This document shows positions 7,099 through 11,869 of a stretch of 11,869 nt of DNA, piece after piece. The DNA lies in the NCBI GenBank assembly GCA_041740995.1, contig JBGSKY010000104.1, positions 1-11,869 of the forward strand, given 5' to 3'. Source of the DNA: JBGSKY01 sp041740995 (GTDB lineage Bacteria; Planctomycetota; Planctomycetia; Pirellulales; Pirellulaceae). Within the stretch, counting starts at the first letter, position 1, and each line of letters begins with the position of its first letter. A program made the position numbers and the translations under genes. The notes below the pieces were generated by a model. It saw only the letters and a list, made by a program, of their open reading frames with translations. It did not search any database and was not told the DNA's origin.

Positions 7099-8277
7099 AT
7101 GGGCAATTCTAGCGTAGGCGAGAAGCCTAGCAAACCGTATTCAGATTTTCCGCTGTACGCCCACAATTCGGGGCGGTGGGCTAAGAAGATCAGAGGCCGC
7201 ACTCACTTTTTCGGAAAGTGGGATTGTTGGAAGTCAGCTCTCAATCGTTATCTCGATGAACGCGATGCGATCCAGGCCGGACGGAACCCCCGCAAGCAGC
7301 AAACCAACGATCCGACATTGCAGGAACTCGTTAACGTTTACTGTGACGATTGTCGCAAGCGAGTTGATGCGAACGAACTTACAGGACGAACGCTCAACGA
7401 TTACACGAAATCGCTAAAACGTCTGGCGACGATACGAAGTAAGTTCGAGCAGCCGTCACAATGGACGCCCGAGGACTTCGCCGACATCAAAGAGAGTTTC
7501 GCTAAGCCGATTAAACGCACCTCTGCAATCCGCGGTGGGATAAAGGGCTCACAGGTCAAGCGTCGATCGGCAACGACAGTAGACATCGATATACGGGCCG
7601 TCAAAGCGTTTCTGTCATGGTGTTCAGCGTCGGAGTTCATACCAGCGCCAAGATATGGAAAATCGTTTCGTCAATCGAGCGAAAAGCAGAAACGATTGAA
7701 GAAGGAAATAGCAGGTCCTCGCGACATTGCAGCAAGTGACGTTCTTGCGATCGTTGGCAAATCTAGTAGTTGCTTCAAAGCAATCGTCTTGCTGGGTATC
7801 AATGGGGCTTTCGGTGCGAAAGACTTGGCCGAGGTGACTATTGAGGATTACCAAGGCGAATGGCTGAATTACGCTCGCCGCAAAACTGGGTTTGCACGCA
7901 AGGTCTGGCTATGGCCGGAGACTCGCGCCGCAATTGATCGATGCTTAGCAAAGCGTTCTCGATCGGAAGGAACGCAACTGCTGTTTGTGACTAAACAGGG
8001 TTTGCCGTGGATGCGAGGTTCGCATGATGCGATCGGCAAGAACTTTCTACGAGTTCGTAGTCGAGCTGGCGTCGCAGATGGCACATTCTACGACTTGCGA
8101 CGAACATTCCAAACCGTCGCCGAAGAGTGCTTGGACTTTCCCGCTGTATCGCATGTCATGGGGCACGCCGCAGGATCTAGCGACATGTCCGCCAAGTATC
8201 GCCAGCGGATCACAGACGAGCGAATCAAGAGAGCTTGCGAGTTTGTCCGCACTTGGTTGTACGGGGTGCAATCATGA
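7099..8277 (+). CDS. int: Tyrosine recombinase/integrase, planctomycete family
   Basis: A 392-residue site-specific recombinase that would insert and excise the element. The N-terminal block (residues about 13-40, F-P-L-Y-x-H ... G-R-W-A-K-K-I-R-G ... F-F-G) is the arm-binding-like region typical of planctomycete integrases. Residues about 72-175 form the core-binding SAM-like domain, and 205-390 the catalytic domain. Visible active-site parts are Lys262 in the beta-hairpin, Arg334 in YDLRRT, His356 in VMGH and the nucleophile Tyr367. Two positions are unusual: the box I region reads NGAFGAKDLAEV without the expected Arg, and the box II His is Tyr331. I recall the same changes in relatives, so the enzyme is probably active. 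AAAGGA at 7086-7091 sits 7 bases before the ATG. The stop overlaps the next gene (ATGA). Confidence 0.93.
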   Translation: MGNSSVGEKPSKPYSDFPLYAHNSGRWAKKIRGRTHFFGKWDCWKSALNRYLDERDAIQAGRNPRKQQTNDPTLQELVNVYCDDCRKRVDANELTGRTLNDYTKSLKRLATIRSKFEQPSQWTPEDFADIKESFAKPIKRTSAIRGGIKGSQVKRRSATTVDIDIRAVKAFLSWCSASEFIPAPRYGKSFRQSSEKQKRLKKEIAGPRDIAASDVLAIVGKSSSCFKAIVLLGINGAFGAKDLAEVTIEDYQGEWLNYARRKTGFARKVWLWPETRAAIDRCLAKRSRSEGTQLLFVTKQGLPWMRGSHDAIGKNFLRVRSRAGVADGTFYDLRRTFQTVAEECLDFPAVSHVMGHAAGSSDMSAKYRQRITDERIKRACEFVRTWLYGVQS

Positions 8278-8981
8278 AGGAACCTTGGAGCTTGACGCTC
8301 GATTTTTTGCACCCATTGGCGGAGAGCGTATCAGAGATTCAAAGGCGTTTTGTCTCGTGCAATCATCGCGCAAATCGGATCGAATTATTTGCTAAACTTC
8401 AAAAATTTGATTTTCGTGAGAACTGCATATTGCTGGAAAACTTCTTAGAGCCGTCGTTTGTTGACAGCGTGAAGTCGATGCAAACCGAAGCACTCGAAAC
8501 ATGGGAGCATCTCGAAGTCGACACATGTCAGAAGTATCCAACAAATGTCGACGAAAAACAGTCTTCCGTACAAGCAGCAAGGAACTCCAATGATGAAGAG
8601 TTTTTGCCTAGGATTGCACGACTCGGCAAGATGCTTGAACAGTTTGTGAACAGGCTAGACGCTGCTGGAGAACTACTCAGGCAACGTTGGTTGAGCGACG
8701 ACAGACTAAGAGATTCTTTCAATTTGCTGGAAGGGAAGGAGTTGGCGCTCGTTCAGATGCTTGCCGCAAATGGGCCGGATTCGGAAGTTTCATCGCGAGT
8801 TCTTGAATCAAGCCTCTACAAGACCCCATGCACGCCAGACGCGTTAAAAAAGGTTGCCGAGCGAGCAAATCTTAAACTCGAGCGAGCAAAGTGTTTGGTT
8901 TGTATCAAGGCGAATCGCAAGAATATAAAGAGTAACGTCGGCAAGACCTACTCACTGAAATTCAAAGCCAGAAGAAAGTAG
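8274..8981 (+). CDS. Unknown 235-aa element protein with possible C-terminal winged helix
   Basis: The ATG at 8274 overlaps the integrase stop as ATGA, so translation is probably coupled; GGGGTG a few bases before it may serve as ribosome binding site. An in-frame TTG at 8235 would lie inside the integrase and is less likely. I do not recognise the family. Residues about 1-80 are predicted helical and hydrophobic-patterned. Residues 85-105 look polar and flexible. Residues 107-150 form a charged helix that may be a coiled coil. Residues 152-230 (starting LLEGKELALVQMLAANG and ending basic, K-A-R-R-K) have the spacing of a winged helix. There are no membrane segments. Position right after int suggests a regulator or an integration accessory factor, which is inference. 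Confidence 0.75.
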   Translation: MKEPWSLTLDFLHPLAESVSEIQRRFVSCNHRANRIELFAKLQKFDFRENCILLENFLEPSFVDSVKSMQTEALETWEHLEVDTCQKYPTNVDEKQSSVQAARNSNDEEFLPRIARLGKMLEQFVNRLDAAGELLRQRWLSDDRLRDSFNLLEGKELALVQMLAANGPDSEVSSRVLESSLYKTPCTPDALKKVAERANLKLERAKCLVCIKANRKNIKSNVGKTYSLKFKARRK

Positions 8982-9003
8982 GACGTTTTGCGTCCTGATT
9001 TTT
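8980..9003 (+). terminator. Rho-independent terminator after the int operon
   Basis: AGGACG (8980-8985) and CGTCCT (8991-8996) form a 6-bp stem with a TTTTG loop, followed by GATTTTT. The stem begins inside the stop codon of the 235-aa gene. It is short but well placed, and separates the int pair from the excisionase-like gene downstream. Confidence 0.55.
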
Positions 9004-9019
9004 AGTCTGTCGTTTTCTA

Positions 9020-9063
9020 TCCTCTGAGCAACATTCACAAACATTACCGTTTGTTGCTGAGGA
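9020..9063 (+). promoter_or_regulatory. Hairpin covering the ribosome binding site of the HTH gene
   Basis: TCCTC (9020-9024) plus AGCAACA (9027-9033) pair with TGTTGCT (9052-9058) plus GAGGA (9059-9063), 12 pairs with a two-base bulge. Inside, ACAAAC (9037-9042) and GTTTGT (9049-9054) offer an alternative 6-bp stem. GAGGA is the only good Shine-Dalgarno sequence for the ATG at 9073 (9 bases away), so the long fold would hide it. It could act as a translational switch, an mRNA stabiliser, or as DNA be an operator dyad. Confidence 0.5.
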
Positions 9064-9072
9064 TTGGACTAC

Positions 9073-9321
9073 ATGACAACGATTTTAACGCCCGCCGACA
9101 TCGTTCGGAAAACAGGCTGGACCATGCAACGCGTCCAGCGTCTTTGTAAGTCTGGCAAGCTGCCAGTCAAGAATATCTCAATGGGCCCAAAGAATGGCCG
9201 CTACATCATTGAGGAATCTGTATTCGACAACTGGATTAAAAGCTCAACGGTTGTCCAAGCACAACAGAACGTAACGCGGCGAACGCGTCTCGATTCTCAG
9301 GTGCAAAACAAAGTTTTGTAA
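9073..9321 (+). CDS. Small helix-turn-helix protein, excisionase/MerR-like (Xis or regulator)
   Basis: An 82-residue protein whose residues 6-55 fit the excisionase-family HTH: T-P-A-D-I-V-R-K-T-G-W (recognition of the helix-turn), then V-Q-R-L-C-K-S-G-K-L-P, a wing with N-G-R-Y-I-I, and ending E-S-V-F-D-N-W-I. Residues 56-82 are a polar tail with a basic patch R-R-T-R. In integrative elements such proteins bend DNA as the recombination directionality factor, control int, or do both. The ATG at 9073 is chosen because GAGGA lies 9 bases upstream; a TTG at 9064 in frame would sit on top of that site. Its own candidate targets are the GACGCC boxes upstream of int, which is inference. Confidence 0.85.
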   Translation: MTTILTPADIVRKTGWTMQRVQRLCKSGKLPVKNISMGPKNGRYIIEESVFDNWIKSSTVVQAQQNVTRRTRLDSQVQNKVL

Positions 9322-9324
9322 ATG

Positions 9325-9418
9325 AAAAAACCGTCGCGCATCATTCGGAGTTGATGCGGACGGCGGAGTCTATTACCGGGTGGCAACCCGATTACAGCAG
9401 GTCATAGGATTCTAGCAA
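9325..9418 (+). promoter_or_regulatory. Structured leader RNA candidate before the replication operon
   Basis: After AAAAAA (9325-9330), CCGTCGCGCATCA (9331-9343) pairs with TGATGCGGACGG (9352-9363), 12 pairs with one bulged base and an 8-base loop. A second hairpin CGGGT-GGCA-ACCCG covers 9377-9390. An enclosing helix GAGTCTA (9366-9372) with TAGGATTC (9405-9412) is possible. The last strand contains AGGA, the ribosome binding site 8 bases before the ATG at 9419, so the fold could limit translation of the operon. It is also possible that the first hairpin is a terminator for the HTH gene, but no T tract follows it. Confidence 0.5.
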
Positions 9419-9685
9419 ATGGATTTGAAAAGGCAAAAGGAAACTTCCTTCGCAGTCGAGTTTCGGCAAATGGTCGACGAGGCTACTCGCTTTCACGCGC
9501 ATCTGATGAGGTCGGCGCAGTTCAGTTTTGCCGCAAGCCGTGTAACGCCGAGCCGTGCGGATATTTATCGAGTGTCCAAAGGCTTCATCGATTTGTTGGC
9601 GTGGAGCAGCGCAATTAGCCCGATGCAGCATCTGTTTTTGTTGATGGAAAATCATTACTCGCAGTTGCACGAGGCTAGAGTATGA
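9419..9685 (+). CDS. Unknown 88-aa helical protein, first gene of replication operon
   Basis: An ATG with AGGA 8 bases upstream and a stop that overlaps the primase start (ATGA, 4 bases) make this a real, translationally coupled gene. I do not recognise it. The protein is almost entirely helix-forming, with a basic N-terminus (M-D-L-K-R-Q-K), no cysteines, two hydrophobic segments near residues 53-64 and 68-78, and no transmembrane helix long enough to be convincing. Position suggests a small accessory protein of replication or copy control; no function can be read from the sequence. Confidence 0.7.
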   Translation: MDLKRQKETSFAVEFRQMVDEATRFHAHLMRSAQFSFAASRVTPSRADIYRVSKGFIDLLAWSSAISPMQHLFLLMENHYSQLHEARV

Positions 9686-10710
9686 GCGACTTAATGTCTA
9701 TTCAATCGCAGTGGTTAGAGCTGGCCAGCTTGCCGACAGATCAGTTTCGCGACCAGTCCATATTCGCACACTACGCCGCTGCTGGTCTTTCGTGTATTCC
9801 GATAGCTACTGATGGCAGCAAAAAACCGCTTGGAGCGTGGAAGCAATTTCAAAATCGCTTGCCGATCAGACGTGATATTTTGCAATGGGTTCGTGATTTC
9901 GGTTCAGGTACTGGCGTTGCGATTATCACAGGCGGTATATCCGTCGGTCTTGAAGTTCTGGACTTCGACGATGGCGATCTATTTGAGCCTTGGAGAAAGT
10001 CAATTGAGCGGATCGCTTGCCGATTACCAGTAATATCGACGCCAAGTTTTGGGTATCACGTTTACTATCGATCCAGTGAAGTTTGCGGCAATCAAAAAAT
10101 CGCGATGGACCCACAACGTGATAAGCCGACCCTGATCGAGACACGCGGTGAAGGTGGCTATGTTTTAACTGCTGGTTGTCCGGCGGCATGTCATCCATCT
10201 GGACGGTTGTATGTGCAGGAGTTCGGACCGCCGTTGCCGGAAGTACCAACGATTACACCCGAGGAACGGCTAGCGTTATGGAAGGCAGCTAGAGCGTTCG
10301 ACTTGCGTCCTAAGAATCAAGACGCAGTGCAACATCGGCTCAAACAATTGCGCCGCGAATCTCGACCAACGCGGCCCGTTATGATTGATGGCAACGTACC
10401 ACCATGGACTGATTTAGATGAGCGAGGCGATTGGTCAGCGATCTTGGAACCGGCGGGATGGTGTTCGCATGACGGCATTCACTGGCGTCGTCCAGGTAAA
10501 GACGACGGCGGGTTTTCGGCCAAAGTGAACATCGCGAAAAACGGCCAAGAAGTGCTAACCGTGTTCAGTAGCAACGCCGGTCCTTTGTCGCCAACCAGCG
10601 GCGAAAAATCATTCGGCAAGAGCGACGCTTTCGCATTGCTACATCATGCTGGTAATCGTTCGGCATCGGCTCGCGCTCTTCGACAGCTAGGCTACGGAGG
10701 GCGGAAGTAA
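9682..10710 (+). CDS. Primase-polymerase (AEP/Prim-Pol superfamily), replication protein
   Basis: A 342-residue protein. Residues about 28-190 form a bifunctional DNA primase/polymerase domain of the archaeo-eukaryotic primase superfamily: YAAAGLSCIPI and K-K-P (47-49) at the start, motif I L-D-F-D (Asp94, Asp96; metal binding), motif II G-Y-H-V-Y-Y (His126), and motif III L-I-E-T-R-G-E-G-G-Y (Glu153). Residues about 191-235 form a charged linker. Residues 248-340 (W-S-A-I-L-E-P-A-G-W ... W-R-R-P-G-K ... V-F-S-S-N ... F-A-L-L-H-H-A-G) match a C-terminal domain common in phage and element primases. It would make primers, and perhaps extend DNA, for replication of the excised element. It overlaps the upstream gene by 4 bases and the helicase gene by 1, implying a coupled operon. 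Confidence 0.92.
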   Translation: MSDLMSIQSQWLELASLPTDQFRDQSIFAHYAAAGLSCIPIATDGSKKPLGAWKQFQNRLPIRRDILQWVRDFGSGTGVAIITGGISVGLEVLDFDDGDLFEPWRKSIERIACRLPVISTPSFGYHVYYRSSEVCGNQKIAMDPQRDKPTLIETRGEGGYVLTAGCPAACHPSGRLYVQEFGPPLPEVPTITPEERLALWKAARAFDLRPKNQDAVQHRLKQLRRESRPTRPVMIDGNVPPWTDLDERGDWSAILEPAGWCSHDGIHWRRPGKDDGGFSAKVNIAKNGQEVLTVFSSNAGPLSPTSGEKSFGKSDAFALLHHAGNRSASARALRQLGYGGRK

Positions 10711-11792
10711 TGGTGCGAGTCAATGATCGTCCGCCGGATTATGACGAGGCGGAAGTTGAGCAAGAGGCGCGACAGCAGTTTGAAGAAGAACAAGCCGATT
10801 CGTCGAAGCAAACCAAATCCGAAAAGCCAGGCGACTGGGTTTGCGAGGATTTCTTCGATTTGCGGGCTGGTGAATATCCGAATCGTGGAACCGAAATCAT
10901 TCAAGGCGTTTTGCGAGATGGTGAGGTAGCCCTGCTAGTGGCAGCGAGTAAGGACGGGAAAAGCTGGATGGCAGGGCAGCTAGCTTGGTGCGTCATCACT
11001 GGTACGCCGTTTCTCGGATTGGATGTTCGGAAAGGCAAAGTCCTGCTGATCGATAACGAGCTGAAGCGCCGCGAAATTGACTGGCGACATACACGCATAG
11101 CCGAGGCAATGCAGGTTCAACCGCAGCCAGGGCAGCTACAGGTAGCTGTGAGGCGGGGCAAATGTTGTGACATCAACTATTTTGCCGGTGAGCTGCGGTC
11201 TATGGATCTGGACGGATACTCGCTAATCATCATCGACGCTCTGTACAAAATCATTCCGGAGGGGAAAGCCGAAAACGATAATCCGGCTATGGGGCAGTTG
11301 ATGAACATCTTGCAGAACATCGCGGACAAAACAAACGTCCCAATTTTGATCGTGCATCACACAACGAAGGGCGATCAGTCGGCAAAAGCTACCCTGGACT
11401 TAGCTGCCGGAGCTGGTGCCTTTGGCCGGTCCCTTGATGCGATGATTGCGATTCGCGATCACGAAACCGATGGTCACAGCGTCTGCGAATTCAAGAGTCG
11501 CACAAACAAATCAGCAGCGTCTCTCAGTATCCAGTTTGAATGGCCGCTATGGCAAGCAACTTCTCTTGCTCCAAACGTCCGAAAGGCCAGAGGCGGAAGA
11601 GACGAAAAATCCAAACAAGACGACGCCGAAGCCGACAAGTTGCTACTTGAGTCTTTGACTAAACGTCCACAATCCGAATCGCAGTTAGTTCGATCAACGG
11701 GCATGGGCCCCACTCGCATTAGTCGCGCTATCGGACGGGCAATTGCGGCTGAGAACATCGAGTCAAAAAATGTGGTTCTTCGGGGAATTTAG
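10710..11792 (+). CDS. RepA-like RecA-fold helicase (AAA_25 type)
   Basis: A 360-residue ATPase that would form a hexameric replicative helicase on the element. Residues 1-40 are an acidic, Glu/Gln-rich leader. Residues about 60-285 form the RecA core: Walker A region LLVAASKDGKS (Lys84, Ser85; Ala replaces the first Gly), D-N-E with Glu117 as likely catalytic base, Walker B SLIIID (Asp176), sensor HH at 216-217 followed by T-T-K-G, and the A-G-A-G-A-F-G-R-S-L-D segment typical of RepA/RSF1010-like proteins. Residues 305-358 look like a winged helix after a charged linker. GGAGG at 10696-10700 lies 9 bases before the ATG, which shares one base with the primase stop. RadA/DnaB-like recombination ATPases are the main alternative; the neighbouring primase favours RepA. 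Confidence 0.9.
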   Translation: MVRVNDRPPDYDEAEVEQEARQQFEEEQADSSKQTKSEKPGDWVCEDFFDLRAGEYPNRGTEIIQGVLRDGEVALLVAASKDGKSWMAGQLAWCVITGTPFLGLDVRKGKVLLIDNELKRREIDWRHTRIAEAMQVQPQPGQLQVAVRRGKCCDINYFAGELRSMDLDGYSLIIIDALYKIIPEGKAENDNPAMGQLMNILQNIADKTNVPILIVHHTTKGDQSAKATLDLAAGAGAFGRSLDAMIAIRDHETDGHSVCEFKSRTNKSAASLSIQFEWPLWQATSLAPNVRKARGGRDEKSKQDDAEADKLLLESLTKRPQSESQLVRSTGMGPTRISRAIGRAIAAENIESKNVVLRGI

Positions 11793-11869
11793 TGGCTGAT
11801 CGCTTGAAGCACGTTGATTTTGTATTCTGGGGTGATGAACGATCTCAATACCCATTACCGACAACTTCT
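11792..11869 (+). CDS. Possible next operon gene with GTG start (partial)
   Basis: GTG at 11792 shares its G with the TAG stop of the helicase gene and opens a frame of 26 codons that runs to the edge (V-A-D-R-L-K-H-V-D-F-V-F-W-G-D-E-R...). CGGGGA a few bases upstream could be its ribosome binding site. The one-base overlap repeats the style of the preceding junction. The stretch is too short to identify or to rule out chance, and it competes with the ATG frame at 11835. Confidence 0.3.
   Translation, partial: MADRLKHVDFVFWGDERSQYPLPTTS
11835..11869 (+). CDS. Possible N-terminus of an ISL3-like transposase (partial)
   Basis: The ATG at 11835 opens M-N-D-L-N-T-H-Y-R-Q-L to the edge, with GGGGTG directly before it. 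The N-T-H-Y-R-Q-L pattern resembles, from memory, the first residues of planctomycete ISL3-family transposases, which usually continue L-G-L-D. Eleven residues cannot prove it. If right, an insertion sequence lies within or at the edge of the element. Confidence 0.3.
   Translation, partial: MNDLNTHYRQL

Larger units (their letters stand above)
6955..11869. mobile_element. Integrated element (phage-satellite or integrative-plasmid like), right part outside window
   Basis: Gene content defines it: tyrosine integrase, small excisionase-like HTH protein, primase-polymerase and RepA-like helicase, all on the plus strand with very short gaps or overlaps. Known PICI-type satellites and integrative plasmids carry int, a small regulator and a pri-rep module in this order. 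The left border is set provisionally at the GACGCC boxes upstream of the integrase; no repeated attachment core could be found because the right end is not present. No capsid, portal, terminase, relaxase or T4SS gene is seen in the visible part. Confidence 0.65.

Noticed and set aside
8024..8395. Plus-strand open frame of 123 codons across the int/235-aa gene junction
   Set aside because: It overlaps two better supported genes in another frame, with no domain of its own.

Overview
The window looks like a planctomycete chromosome of the Rhodopirellula/Pirellulales kind. Three things point there. The integrase belongs to a recognisable planctomycete family (N-terminal W-x-K-K-I-x-G-x-x-x-F-F-G block, C-terminal M-G-H ... 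Y-R-x-R-I-x-D-E-R block). The giant minus-strand protein begins with a planctomycete-type N-terminal motif (RRLLLEALDPRIVM). Shine-Dalgarno use is uneven. No species is assigned.

Left half (1-6238, minus strand): one uninterrupted reading frame of 2,079 codons that runs off the left edge. It encodes a very large, cysteine-free, Ser/Thr/Gly-rich surface or secreted protein: an N-terminal motif, a Tyr-Gly/Pro-rich low-complexity stretch, a long array of diverged S-G-T-x-S-E-S repeats, an acidic disordered linker, and finally a helical segment that resembles the linker placed just before C-terminal toxin or HINT domains in polymorphic toxins. The C-terminal effector, if there is one, lies outside the window.

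Middle (6239-7098): a non-coding stretch with a candidate promoter for the giant gene, REP-like short hairpins in direct and inverted copies, a terminator-like hairpin, a tRNA-Arg (anticodon TCT) on the minus strand, and then a compact cluster of seven GACGCC/GGCGTC boxes overlapping a good sigma70-like promoter that reads into the integrase.

Right half (7099-11869, plus strand): an integrated genetic element, cut by the right edge. Order: tyrosine integrase; an overlapping unknown 235-aa gene with a small terminator; a hairpin that covers the ribosome binding site of an excisionase/MerR-like helix-turn-helix protein; a structured-looking leader; an unknown 88-aa protein; a primase-polymerase (AEP/Prim-Pol) protein; a RepA-like RecA-fold helicase. 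The last three are joined by 1-4 base overlaps and form a replication operon. The integrase, small HTH and primase-helicase set is what phage satellites (PICI-like) and integrative plasmids carry, so the element probably excises and replicates on its own. No capsid, terminase or conjugation gene is visible here. At the right edge two short open frames compete; one may be the start of an ISL3-like transposase.
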